This document shows positions 46,676 to 57,695 of a stretch of 64,000 nucleotides of DNA, one piece after another. Numbering within the stretch: position 1 is the stretch's first letter; each line of letters opens with the position of its first letter. Location of the stretch: positions 4,712,001 to 4,776,000 of the forward strand of contig NC_135126.1 of NCBI RefSeq assembly GCF_050908995.1, in the 5' to 3' direction. The position numbers and the translations under genes are program-made. The notes under the pieces are model-generated. The model did not search any database. It was not told the origin of the DNA and was given only the letters and a program-made list of their open reading frames with translations. Source of the DNA: Andrena cerasifolii. Lineage: Eukaryota > Arthropoda > Insecta > Hymenoptera > Andrenidae.

Positions 46676-47747
46676 AAAAATAATTCCGAATGTATTAACC
46701 TGAGGTTTCAACAACATATCATTTTCGGAAATTCGAAGCCTGGTTGGCGTCATCCCATCCTAGGGATTTAAAGTACATGTCCCTATGGCATGGATGCATT
46801 CCCAAGGAAAGTAACTTTATAACTTCACAGGCCATTCGAAGGGTCGGAATTTCTGTCAGGTGGAGGATAATCTTTCTACCCAACGGAGTCGAACCCTGAA
46901 TACAACAGGTTCCTTACATGTCAAAATTCTTTAACGGACCCTAATCCAGTTGTGTCGCTCAAATCATCGAACAAAGTTATTTCAGCTATGTACTATTACA
47001 TGTACAGTGGGCCACAAAAGTATTCGGACACTGTATCTATTCATGGAACTCAAAATTCACTGATACTGTATCTGCATATTTGCTCCTTTAAACATACGGG
47101 CTGTACAAATGGATAAGGAGAAAACTAAATAGGGATCATGTCCGCGGAAAACCAAAATCTAAATTAGGATTCCGTATGACTTCAAATTATGCTTTGTCGA
47201 TTATCATTAAGTAGTGAAAGAAAATGTCGCAGAGAACCAGCTTTCTATTGCAAACGTATTTTCCCAGCGGGATCATGGAATGATACATCTGCTCGAATCA
47301 CTACCATGAATTTTTCGATTGCATTCTATATTTTTTTCCATTTTTCATATAAAGAAAAATGTAATTCTTTAATTCAAATTTTACCGCGCCCCAACGCGTC
47401 AGTAAGGTAGACTGCCGTGCTTGGCGGAGATAGAGAGGTACCTTAAAAGAGGCACGTGTAAAGATATTAATTGGTCACGATAATTAGTTAAGTATAAGAT
47501 TAATTAGGTTGTTAGTTTAAAGTTGTGTAAAGGGTAATTGAGAATTACAGTTTTATACAGCAAGGAATAATAAATATTTAAACAAAAAGAACAACATTAA
47601 AATTCGTACAATAGTTCCTGAAAAAAATTCATGAACATAGGCCTCTTGTTGGACCGGCAAAGTAGAATGGTCCCTTAAAGTAATGATTGGATAAGGCGAT
47701 AAGGTTATAGTTTGAATTAGAGATTCCTTCGTTATGAATTATTTTTT
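46676..47747. other. Spacer between H3 and H2A
   Basis: No gene recognised. TACAGTGGGCCACAAAAG at 47003-47020 resembles a single Tc1/mariner inverted end preceded by TA; no partner end is visible, so it is a truncated remnant. Confidence 0.45.
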
Positions 47748-47763
47748 GGCCCTGAAAAGGGCC
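47748..47763 (-). terminator. Histone 3' stem-loop of H2A
   Basis: Minus strand GGCCCTTTTCAGGGCC with canonical UUUC loop, 21 bases after the H2A stop. Confidence 0.93.
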
Positions 47764-47783
47764 ATTTGTTGCTGAGGTGGTAG

Positions 47784-48158
47784 TTAAGCTTTCTTCTCGG
47801 TCTTCTTCGGCAGCAAAACTGCTTGGATGTTTGGTAGAACACCACCTTGAGCGATGGTTACACCAGACAGCAATTTATTCAATTCCTCGTCATTACGGAT
47901 GGCGAGTTGCAGATGACGAGGAATAATTCTGGTCTTCTTGTTGTCTCTGGCTGCGTTACCAGCCAACTCCAGAACTTCAGCTGCCAAATATTCCATAACT
48001 GCAGCGAGATACACTGGTGCTCCTGCACCAACGCGTTCTGCATAGTTCCCTTTGCGAAGAAGTCTATGGATACGTCCAACAGGGAATTGAAGACCTGCTC
48101 TGTTAGAACGAGACTTCGTCTTTCCCTTCGCTTTTCCACCTTTGCCACGTCCAGACAT
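47784..48158 (-). CDS. His2A: Histone H2A
   Basis: 124 residues, intronless, canonical replication-dependent H2A: SGRGKGGKAKGKTKSRSNRA tail, LQFPVGRIHRLLRKGNYAER, acidic-patch residues in YLAAEVLELAGNAARDNKK and NDEELNKLL, and C-terminal LLPKKTEKKA. It lacks the SQ(E/D)phi motif of H2A.X/H2Av and the longer tail of H2A.Z. It forms a dimer with H2B. It is divergent from H2B over a 302-bp promoter with its own TATA and has a perfect 3' stem-loop, so it should be functional. Confidence 0.98.
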   Translation of the reverse strand: MSGRGKGGKAKGKTKSRSNRAGLQFPVGRIHRLLRKGNYAERVGAGAPVYLAAVMEYLAAEVLELAGNAARDNKKTRIIPRHLQLAIRNDEELNKLLSGVTIAQGGVLPNIQAVLLPKKTEKKA

Positions 48159-48240
48159 TTTCTAAGAAATGGATTCACAAACTACAAGTGTACTCGACGA
48201 AAGCCTAGGGGAATTTGAGTCTTTCGGAGGAAGCAACCTC

Positions 48241-48376
48241 TTTATATGTGAAGCCTGGCTGCCTGTGCGCGACCAATGGCGTGCCAGTCACACCTAACCG
48301 GGACCTAACTCCGGTCAATACGTAGTGAGCCGCACGCCAGTGGCGCGCACTACTGATAGGTTCCGTAGCATATAAG
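48241..48376. promoter_or_regulatory. Bidirectional H2A/H2B promoter
   Basis: Minus-strand CATATAAAG for H2A (TTTATA at 48241-48246) and plus-strand CATATAAGG for H2B (48371-48376). A CCAAT lies between at 48273-48277. Transcription start of H2B is probably near CATTCAGTCTC at 48401. Confidence 0.78.
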
Positions 48377-48460
48377 GCGGCTGCTATCTGTGCAAAATCA
48401 TTCAGTCTCGATTTCTCACCGAGGTGAAACGTATTTCAAGTCTACCAAGAATTCGCAAAG

Positions 48461-48832
48461 ATGCCACCAAAAGCGAGCGGAAAAGCTGTGAAGAAGGCTG
48501 GTAAGGCCCAGAAGAACATCAGCAAGACCGACAAGAAGAAGAAGAGGAGGAGGAAGGAGAGCTATGCCATCTACATCTACAAAGTGCTGAAGCAAGTCCA
48601 TCCCGACACTGGAATATCCAGCAAGGCGATGAGCATCATGAACAGCTTCGTCAACGATGTGTTCGAGCGGATTGCTGCCGAAGCCTCTCGTTTGGCTCAC
48701 TATAATAAGAGATCGACCATCACATCTCGGGAGATTCAAACAGCCGTGAGGCTTTTGTTGCCTGGTGAATTAGCCAAGCACGCAGTCTCTGAAGGCACCA
48801 AAGCTGTTACCAAATACACCAGCTCGAAATAA
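48461..48832 (+). CDS. His2B: Histone H2B
   Basis: 123 residues, intronless, insect-type H2B: PPKASGKAVKKAGKAQKN tail, basic KKKKRRRKESYAIYIYKV, HPDTGISSKAMSIMNSFVND, then SRLAHYNKRSTITSREIQ and C-terminal HAVSEGTKAVTKYTSSK with the conserved ubiquitylation lysine (VTKYTSSK). It pairs with H2A. A canonical 3' stem-loop follows. A hAT MITE is inserted about 110 bp beyond the stem-loop. Confidence 0.98.
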   Translation: MPPKASGKAVKKAGKAQKNISKTDKKKKRRRKESYAIYIYKVLKQVHPDTGISSKAMSIMNSFVNDVFERIAAEASRLAHYNKRSTITSREIQTAVRLLLPGELAKHAVSEGTKAVTKYTSSK

Positions 48833-48856
48833 ATCCAGCGGCGTGTCATTTTATTT

Positions 48857-48872
48857 GGCCCTTTTCAGGGCC
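48857..48872 (+). terminator. Histone 3' stem-loop of H2B
   Basis: GGCCCTTTTCAGGGCC, perfect stem and UUUC loop, 24 bases after the stop. Confidence 0.94.
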
Positions 48873-48982
48873 AACAATTTTGTCAAAACGTAGCCAATCT
48901 CGTTCTACTAACATGAAAAGCACACGAAAGAAAACGAAAGAGGTCTGTAGTGTATGCTTGTTAAAAGTTCGCGGGCAAGTAT

Positions 48983-49498
48983 CAAGGGATGAACCGATAC
49001 CGGCAAGGTATCGATACTTTTACTCACTTGTTTTGGAAGGAGGTATCGATATCTACTCCGTTTTGAATCACGAGTATCGATACCTAAATAAGTACTTGTA
49101 TCGAACGAAAATTAGTATAGAGTTCTTTTGATTAATATATTTCATTAACGAAAACGTATTTTATTTTACTTTTATTTAACGGGGAGCATTTAGTTACAAC
49201 GAAGCATGTGAGTAAGAGGCAGTAATAATTAATCTATATAACGGAAGAGAAAAAAGAAGTATATTGTAGTCGTCTCGCGGCATGGAAACAAGAGTAGGGG
49301 GACGTAAAATGAGATATACAGATGTAGTATGTGTAACATACTAAAAGAATGCTGAAAAGAGAAAGGAAAAATAGTATTTTTTTGTGGTACCAAGTACTTA
49401 GGTATCGCAACCATAGAGTCCGTAGGTATCGATACTAAAATTACTCAGTATCGAAACTAAAGTATCGAGTATTTTCTCGTATTTATCGCTTCATCCCT
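48983..49498. mobile_element. 516-bp hAT MITE carrying four TATCGATA motifs
   Basis: The 8-bp target duplication GCAAGTAT is at 48975-48982 and 49499-49506. Ends CAAGGGATGAACCGATA and the complement of TTATCGCTTCATCCCT. Four exact TATCGATA octamers sit at 49009, 49044, 49075 and 49427, with several one-off variants (GTATCGAA, GTATCGCA, GTATCGAG) near both ends. No coding capacity. Confidence 0.85.
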
Positions 49499-49550
49499 GC
49501 AAGTATGGGGTAAATGCGCGATTGAAATGGCGGTGATTGGATAAGAATGC

Positions 49551-49690
49551 AAAACGGACTAACCTACATTGAAAAAAACTGAATTTTTTCCTATTTTATA
49601 TGATTGGTAGAGCCTATTGGAATACATTATTGCTATTAACTCATTTTCGCAAAAAATGGGGGTTAGTCCGTTTTCCTTCTCAGTGCCTCA
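49551..49690. mobile_element. MITE, CGGACTAACC family, copy 1
   Basis: AAAACGGACTAACCTACATTG to GGTTAGTCCGTTTTCCTTCT and CAGTGCCTC. It shares the internal TAGAGCCTATTGGAATA with copy 2 at 60035-60191. The left outer end is degenerate. Confidence 0.75.
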
Positions 49691-49694
49691 ATTC

Positions 49695-49820
49695 ATATAT
49701 ATTCCGTATCCATCGTGCCGGTGGTAAGAAGAAGAGACCCTCTACGTCCCTCTTCTTCTTACCACTGGCAGGACGGATACGGAACTGACACGGAACGGAT
49801 ATGTGTGCGCAGACCTTTAA
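49695..49820. repeat. Hairpin and orphan TTAA-MITE end
   Basis: GGTAAGAAGAAGAGACC folds on its complement (49720-49765). GGATATGTGTGCGCAGACCTT and TTAA (49817-49820) are the right end of the 21091-21707 family; its left end is missing. Confidence 0.6.
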
Positions 49821-50400
49821 TATGCGGTCAAGGCCATAATCATGGAAGGACGATGCATAAACTAGACTTTTGAACTAGGGACGGTATACTCTCAGCCATC
49901 TTGGGCCGGTCAAGTAGTGCTGTTATCTATGTCCGCTTGTCTCAAACTTTTCGTTGAAGTCCTAAGGTCGTATCACAGACGAGGTATAGGATAGACCTAT
50001 CACCTTATGGATGTTTGTGTCGCCAGATAAACTGTATTACCGACCCATAATTTGAGGTCTGAATGTAGTGGCATCTGCTCATGAACAGCGTCCAACTCAG
50101 GAACTACTCTGAAATGTGTTGAAATGCACTTCCCTCATATCTAGACGATGCCCATCCTACGACGCATAATAATTATTAGAAACAATGAATCGAAACGTTT
50201 TTGTAAAATTTTGTTTCGTAGGTTTTCGGGACCCGAGGAGATTTCGCAATAGTTTGTTTGTTTACTTGTGAATGGTAGATTAGTAGTTCAAACTCTACGT
50301 TTTGTTAAAAATTGATTGGCTCTTTCCTTAGTAATTATTGAATGGATTTAAAAATTGTAAAAAACATCTACCATGTAAGTACCCGAGCGTATCGCTTGCG

Positions 50401-50440
50401 TTAAGGTCCGAGCACACATATCAGTTCCGTGTCAGTCTCC
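50401..50440 (+). repeat. Orphan left end of the AAGGTCTGCGCACA MITE family
   Basis: TTAAGGTCCGAGCACACATA then TCAGTTCCGTGTCAG matches the left end of 21091-21707 with few changes. No right partner follows, so it is a truncated copy. Confidence 0.6.
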
Positions 50441-51682
50441 GCAGAATTCAAGTACTCTTTCCATTACAGTGATTAAAAATAATCAGAAGTATATCACGTT
50501 TGGTGTCATTTTCATCAGAAAAGCACTAGCAATCCATTCGTGATATTTCTATGAAGATCTAATATAGAAATTGACATATTTCATTACCGAATGGCCTACT
50601 GTTGACTTTATTTTTATGCCTTTAGTGTTTAGGATCCTCGAAACTCGTGGCTCGAAAGCTTCGACCTAAGGTCCCGGGTAGGCCGCCGTCGAACGCAATA
50701 TACATATGCCTTCTATACCCGTTATTGCGGAGATTATTACGCGTCACATTTAGGCCTGGTATACTTATCGCTATTCAGGGGACAACTTAGCGCCGTATGC
50801 CATAGTGTAATTACCCAAATCATGAATTCAAAACGGTTCCATACAAAATTCTGATATTACTTTAACGAGGATATTCCTAGCGATATTTATCCCGATGCAA
50901 CTCTTAATAATGGATAAGATGTATGTAGGTACATGTGTAGGTACCTAGTTTTGTTCCATTCTTCGTGGGTTGTTTAGATAACATTTTTTTTCAAATTTGT
51001 TACATTTTGCACGTAAATTTATAACATTATATTCTACTCGGCTGAGGACATTATTTGGTTTTATTCATTGTGTCGATAATTTGATAATCAAACTGTTATT
51101 CGAAATATCGAATGTCGTCTTACAATATTTCAAAATTTTGTTCACTCATAAACCAATTTTTACGTGACAGCTAGCAACTAAGTTACTTCTTATATTTTAA
51201 ATATTTATTCAGTTTCGTTACATAGTGAATAATGAAACTATTTTCAAGAGCTGTATTGATTCAGTATAATAAAACTGAGTTATTTTGTCATTTTTTAATA
51301 ACCTGACTAAAATAATGAGATATCTTTTTACTCTACGCCACTATTAAATAGAGAGTTCAAGGCAACTTGTTCTCCCAAAAGCATGATTTAAAATGTAGAT
51401 GTCGATGCATCTACACAAATGTTGAACATTTTACGAGCAATGGTAAAACTGGCAAGTTATTATACCACACCTTACCCAAAAAGGGTTTCTCGAGATTGAG
51501 ACTTTCTTCTCTAAACGGTGCAGTAACTTGAACATATTGTTCTCTAATTATTTCGAGTAATGTTTCTTATGTATAACATTACTTTTTGTGCAACAATAGC
51601 TTTGGTGGAAATTTATTATAACTTATGTTGAAGAATATTTGTTACATGTTTGCCCTAAATGGTGATCTTTAACTTAAGTTAT
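50441..51682. other. Spacer without recognised gene
   Basis: AT-rich. No coding exon or repeat border identified. It must include the 3' untranslated region of the minus-strand peritrophin-like gene. Confidence 0.4.
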
Positions 51683-52210
51683 TTAAGTTGCTGGGCACGG
51701 ATAAGATGCCGGCAGCACGCATTTCTGTAGTGTTGGATTGAATCGTAAAGAGTTTGGACATTGAAGATTATACATTACGATGTTTGTACCATCCACGTAA
51801 CAGTAATAATATTTCTGGCAATTGGGATCTTTGATTGGAAACCTACCAGTGGTAGTGCAAGGATTCGTATCTACTAATGTTGTACTTGATATTGTTGATG
51901 TTGGTGTTACTGATGGAGTTGTAGATGGCGGTCCAGATGGTAATGGCGTTGTTGATGGGGAACTCGATGGCGATGGTGTTGATGACGGAGGTCCTGATGA
52001 CGATGGCGTTGCTGACGATGGTGTTGGTGATGGCGGACCTGATGGTGATGCCGTTGTTGATGGAGTTGCTGACGTGGGTCTAGATTGTGTCGATGGAGAC
52101 TGTTCCGATGACGTTGGTGGCAACACTTCTGCTGCTTCGGTTATCAATATTTCCGTAGAAACAAAATTGGAAATAAGAAATATCTGGAGTGCAACGAATA
52201 AAACGTGCAT
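51683..52210 (-). CDS. Mucin-like secreted protein with one chitin-binding domain
   Basis: 175 residues from one exon. Residues 1-20 are a signal peptide (VLFVALQIFLISNF core). Residues 31-112 are almost entirely Ser, Thr and Pro in repeated SGPPS/TPS blocks, a mucin-like O-glycosylation zone. Residues 118-172 hold six cysteines (118, 131, 137, 151, 164, 172) with YYYC and LRFNPTLQKC, the peritrophin-A (ChtBD2) pattern. Such proteins bind chitin in the peritrophic matrix or cuticle. A minus-strand TATAAA lies about 90 bp before the ATG, consistent with a complete short gene, though an upstream non-coding exon is possible. The exact family member was not recognised. Confidence 0.88.
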   Translation of the reverse strand: MHVLFVALQIFLISNFVSTEILITEAAEVLPPTSSEQSPSTQSRPTSATPSTTASPSGPPSPTPSSATPSSSGPPSSTPSPSSSPSTTPLPSGPPSTTPSVTPTSTISSTTLVDTNPCTTTGRFPIKDPNCQKYYYCYVDGTNIVMYNLQCPNSLRFNPTLQKCVLPASYPCPAT

Positions 52211-52300
52211 TTTGTACAGCGCACTGAACTACGGAGTCTAGAGGTATAACCGCCGATTGAAAGATTCTGGCGAATATATTCCTTCTCTGGAGATCAGTCT

Positions 52301-52306
52301 TTTATA
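52301..52306 (-). promoter_or_regulatory. TATA box of the peritrophin-like gene
   Basis: Minus strand CTCTATAAAAGAC, about 90 bp upstream of the ATG, with no other ATG between. Confidence 0.6.
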
Positions 52307-52309
52307 GAG

Positions 52310-54340
52310 GAGTGTTACAGGAAGCGTTAGATCTACAAGCAAATACAAGATCTAAGATAAGAGATATGCGTTCATAAATTGTTATTACTTTCTGCACACC
52401 ATTTAATGGCACACGGCATACGCATTTCAGCTTTATGAATATCAAAACTAAAATGGGTTACTATAGTCTACAGATTTGTAGGACTATTTTAGGAATTGTG
52501 GCATCAATTCCACTTAACGCTTTTTATTAATATTTGTCACGTATTTGCAAATTAAAATCAGGAATAAATTCCAAAGAACATAAAGCTGGGTTTTAGTTAT
52601 GATTGTATTGGGCTGATTTATTATATCGTGTCAATCTTCCAAGTACGAATGATATGTTATCTCTCTTCATGAACAGTTAAACTGATGATGAGTGATAAAG
52701 GAGAAGCTCGATTAGAACGTAAAGGACAACACAGAAAATTATTATTCTAAAAACCATTATAGAAATAAAATAAAAAAATAAGATGAATGAAAACCTCTAA
52801 TCAGAAAGTAATTGATGAAAAGTAAGTTGCATTAAATCGTATACTATGAAAAATACTATAAAAAATGTTTCAAATAATCTACTAAATAATTTTAATCACG
52901 ACTTGAGGAATCGCGACTGGGATAGTAAAGTGTCCGTTTTTGTTCGTGCAAAAAGTTTTTCATGGTAAGATTAATTAATTTTCTTCTCATACTAATTGGT
53001 TGAGCTTTAAAATGCTATATTTAATTATTTGGAAATATCTTTCCCAAGCCAAGGTTTTTAGGTTATTCTGAAAAGAGGCGGGATGTAACAATATAGACTG
53101 CGGTGGTCCATATTACAACCTCTCTTATTTCATTAAGTAATTCTTTCTCTTTTCATTTCTAACAATAAGTATTCCACTATGTCACTCCTTATGCACTGGA
53201 TGTGAGTGATGTTTTTATTTGTGATTTTTGTTCTACGAAACTTTCGTTGAATGTCAAATTTACATTTGATTTTTTTCTATTTTGAAATTTTTTAATTTTT
53301 TAGGGGTTGAATAATTTTTAAATTTTGCATATAATTACTACAAACATGAAAAAAAAAACGTTTTAATGTTAAAATACAAAATTTGTAAAAAAAAACTATT
53401 CCTTACGTGTTTTTTATCTTTTCAACTCTGGTCCATATTACTGCTCTAATTTCTGAAACCATGTTTCTGACAAAATTTTGTAGAAATGGGGGAGCTTCAA
53501 AATAGTTGAATTTTTACGCTAAAAAGCTATTGATAAATTACCTCATTGTCAGATTTATGAGCCACCATTTTCACCTTTTGTTTACGCAATTTTTACATTT
53601 TTAATATGTGAGATTTAAATCTGTTTCCCTATAAACAACATTCACCCCTTCCTGCCTTGACTCACACCATTAAGGGATACCTCCGAAGTGATAATCATCA
53701 AACTTGATGAACTTTGAGTATTTAATAGTTCTTAAAAAAAATATTTGTTAGGTAGGCACATACTTTTTTTACCTTCCGTAAATAAATTAATTTTTCTGAA
53801 AGCTGTTTAAGCAACCGGATTCGGGGTTCAGACGCAAATAATTTTCACGTTTAAAAGTTTGCTGTACCCGTATTAATTATAGACATATTAGGCCAAATAT
53901 ATATTTCACGCCAATTTTGATCGCTCCTTCCGATCCTTTACATATGGATATTGGTAAAGGAAGAAAATACATGTGAAATATTTATTCAAGAATGACTAAA
54001 TACTCCAGTTTCATAAAAATCAGTGACTATCATTTTGGGAGTAACCGTTGTGACAGGCATACAATTATTGCTTCCCTAGCAATTCATTTTGTGTCGCAAC
54101 TTTTCAATAAAACCTTTACAGGCCTATATTCGTGTGCCATTTTCGTTTTGCGTTTAGTCGTAGAACACACTGACAAAGTTTGTACGAAAATCTGAGGGAC
54201 ACCCTGTACGACGCATAATGTTTAGATTTAACAATAGCTCGTGGTTATACCTTGCTTTTACGTCCATAACGTATAATCCATATTGCACTCTCAGCTTTGC
54301 ATAATAAAGTGGTAATAATAACATAACAAAAATTGAAAAT
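52310..54340. other. Spacer without recognised gene
   Basis: AT-rich, poly-A/T-rich. No coding exon, RNA gene or clear transposon border recognised. Confidence 0.4.
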
Positions 54341-55081
54341 ATACCCTCCAGTTGGGGTTACGTGAAATCGCTGTCCGGTAGGTCAGTTAAGTGGTCTCTT
54401 ACAGCAACCCCAAGCGCCTGGTAGGTTTCCCTCGTCATCCCAACGTTCTCCAGCTGGCGGTCCGGTAGGTAAGAAGAGATGTCTCGTACAGGTATGCATC
54501 GTGGGAGAGATCGGTAGGCAGAAAAGGAGTTCGATCCTTCGAGAGTAAGAGAAAGGATAAAGGGGCAGAGAAAGAGGGAAAGCGAGAAGGAAGGAAGGAA
54601 GGAGCAAATGTATATAAGCGACCTGCATGGAAGACGCTCCAATGGACTCTCTCTTTGACCCTAGTGAAGTGTGCACCTTTCTTTCCGTTTTTTCTTCGTT
54701 CTCCTTCCTCATTGAAGTTCCCTCCTTGAGCGGCGTCCTTGTTCCATAGCCTTCATCCTACCGTGCAAACGCCACATCTCCTCCGTTTCGCGCTGACTTC
54801 GATCGTGTGTCACTAAAATGGAACATTGACTGTATGCTTGCTCTATTTACTGCTCTTCTTCTCCGCACCGTTTCTCAGAAAACACCGATCCCGTGATTAT
54901 TCGTAAATAGTTTCCGGCAATCGAAAAAAAAGTGTGATACTCGCGTCGACGTTGCCCTTGTGATATGCTCTTAAGGGAAACAATCTGACAAAGCCGGCGA
55001 AAGATGGATGTTCCTCGAGTAAGTATAAACAAAAGTGCGCAACGAAGTTGGAATTTCGACCGTAAATTTTTTTTTTAAAAA

Positions 55082-55353
55082 TTAAAACGTACGATTTCGG
55101 CGCACAGTTTCGGCCAATTAAAAGAATAAAAGCTAATTTGCAAATATAAGAAGTATCGTCTTCCGACGTTTCGGCCAATATTTAGACCTTTATCAAGGAA
55201 AGTTTGAATAACTAAATACTGCGTACGCTTATATGTAACATGCTTGATAGAAGCGTGCGACGTACGAGTCGGTTGAACAATGACTGAGGCAAACAGTACA
55301 CAGAATTTTATTCTTTTAATTGACCGAAACTGTGTGCCGAAATCATGTTTTAA
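55082..55353. mobile_element. Inverted-repeat remnant with Penelope-like terminal motif
   Basis: ATTAAAACGTACGATTTCGG with CACAGTTTCGGCCAATTAAAA at the left and the complement at the right are arms of about 60 bp. Between them is CGACGTTTCGGCC followed by CCTTTATCAAGG, typical of Penelope-like retroelement ends. Confidence 0.55.
55155..55198 (-). ncRNA. Degenerate hammerhead-ribozyme-like motif
   Basis: Read on the minus strand: TTGATAA, stem GGTC/GGCC around TAAATATT, GAAA, stem CGTC/GACG around GGAA, then ATAC. This follows the hammerhead order CUGANGA, stem II, GAAA, stem III, NUH. C3 and G8 appear as U and A, and an extra A separates stem III from the UA site, so activity is doubtful. 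Confidence 0.4.
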
Positions 55354-56992
55354 TTTTTTTAAAAAAAAGTGCGTAACGCGTAGAATGCGAAATTGCACGG
55401 AATGAGAAATGGCCTACGTATGTATCGTAGAGTTGGTTACTCAAAAACGAGTGTGGAATACTCATTCTCTTTGAAAGCAAAAAAAAAGTTAGAAGGTAAT
55501 CTTGTGGATTTTTTAACAAACACTGTAAAACGTTCGTTTTACATTTTTTACGAGTGACTCTTCTTTAACATATTCTTTTAGTTATTAAAAATCGCTCGTC
55601 AAGTTTTATTCGCTCTGTTCTGTTGTATTTAAACAAATTCATCTTGACACCGGTATTATTTTGTTGAAAAAGTTATTGCTAAAACGAGTATAAAGCGAAG
55701 TGAATAACGAGTAATTTCATTCTCTTTTACTCATAATTAGGCAAGTGTGGCACTGTATTCATTGTTTTGTGGATAGTTTAAAATTCCATATCTATGTGCC
55801 TCATCGACTGTTCATTGCACGCGTTGGAATAGATGTCCGACTTTTCTACCACAGATCTTACGAGGCGAAAGCTAAATTCACGAAGATGAACAGCTGTTTT
55901 CAAAATTATTTATTAGTATTAAACTATATAAAAACTTTCCATGCGTACTAGTAGTTTTAATTTTCATTCGCAACTACTTCTCTAAATTCTTCATTCGAAG
56001 TTCATTTCAATTTTAGTGAGAATGTTTGTAGAACGTACACATTGAACTCAACCCAACAAATGTAAGATAACAATTATACCATTAAATGCTAGCAGAACCT
56101 ACTTTACTTCACATGAGAATATACGTGTATGTTCTCATTGTTTTCACTATAAACCTTCGTTATATCTTCGTGAAAACATTCTTCTCTACTCCAGTGTGAA
56201 TGTCGTGTAAATAACGCGTCAGTAAATTATGATATAGTTAGTTTGTAATCATATTATCATAAGATGAAAAACACACACTTGTTTATTTGGTGTTTGCTGA
56301 TCTACATCGCAAATGCGTGGAAACAATTAATAAGATAAACGATTAAATTCTACAAATTTGATGGACACGTTAATGATATAATGTATGGTTTTATAATAGC
56401 GCTAGATTAAACTATGCATTCTATAGGTATATATTTTTTTTTTTACGTAGAATTCAATATAAAAGCAAGCCCGTGATTTATCATGCAGAACGCGTGAGAC
56501 GAAAGTTAAATGTTACAAATTCAAAGTCTGGCATCATGACAATCCGACGACGTACCCAAATTTAACTACTTCATGAAATTCACTTAATCTACTTAAATTG
56601 AATTATATGAAATAGTCCATATTTGATTGAAGTAACAAAGATTATTAACTTCTTGTATATTATCAGGCAAAAATATTAAACATGTGTACCTATGTTTACA
56701 ATATGTAATATTCACAAATATGTGAATGAAAGTAGTTGCAAAGCATTAAAAAATTTGATGGTCGCCTGGTATAGAATAAATTTTTAAATTAAATCCAGAT
56801 TAATTTCTATTAAATTTCCAAGTCATTTCCATTGTATTGCAATACGAGTAACAAGTGTTTATCCAAATTGCTTTAACAGAAATTTTCAAGAGTCATAACA
56901 TGATATAAAACGGTGCTTTTGTTTCTCGGGACTACCTAGCATACACTTGTACAGCTTCACGCATGAGTTAATTACTCAGAAGCTCGATGAGA

Positions 56993-57571
56993 TATACAGG
57001 GTGTTGCGCTGCAGGTGGTAAACATCTTACAAGGGGAGGACACCATGCGGTAGACATCGACTTTGATGAGTCTTGGCACGATAGATCTATGTTAAAAATA
57101 AGTAAATATTGGCTGAAACGCTCGGACACCTATTTACTTATTTTCGACATAGATCCATCCTGTCAAGGCTCATCAAAATCCGTGTCTACCATATAGTGTC
57201 CTCCCCTTGTTAGGTGGTGATTCTACAGGTCAAAATAGAATGAAAATATAAAATACAATTTGTCAATATCGCGCTTCGTTTCCCGGAAAATTGATTTTGA
57301 ATTTCAGCCAAATACGCGCGCACCAAAGTATAGTTTTAGGCGCCTGAGGGGCACGCGGAAGTAAGCGGAACGGCCCATTACTTCCGCGAGCCCCCCACTC
57401 CTCAGGCGCCTGAAACTACATTTGGTGAACGCGTGTTTAGCTGGAATTCAAAGTCAATTTTCTCGAAAACGAAGCGCGATATTGAAAAATTGTATTCTAT
57501 ATTTTCGTGTTATTTTGGCCTGTAGAATTACCACCTAAGAGATTTACCATCTGTAGCGAAACACCCTGTAT
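56993..57571. mobile_element. MITE with ATACAGGGTGTT ends and a nested foldback
   Basis: Outer ends ATACAGGGTGTTGCGCTGCA and the complement of TGTAGCGAAACACCCTGTAT. Two symmetric blocks lie inside: 57010-57215 (AAGGGGAGGACACCAT and ATAGATCTATG with complements) and 57215-57535 (GGTGATTCTACAGG, GGCGCCTGAGG, with complements). The second block shares sequence with the element at 7366-7955. Confidence 0.7.
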
Positions 57572-57695
57572 GAAGAAGTAGCATGAGTGAAACCATCAGC
57601 AGGGGATAACTTGAGGAATGTATTTTAGTTAATAGTACAAATGTATAAACCGAACTCTTCCTTAATTTTACGTACAAAATGAAGAGAAGAGAATA

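Noticed and set aside
46880..46910. GGGTTCGACTCC on the minus strand, a perfect B-box-like sequence
   Set aside because: No A box, anticodon arm or acceptor stem can be built around it.
51822..52241. 139-codon plus-strand frame with Gly/Asp/Val repeats
   Set aside because: Shadow of the Ser/Thr/Pro-rich mucin region on the other strand.
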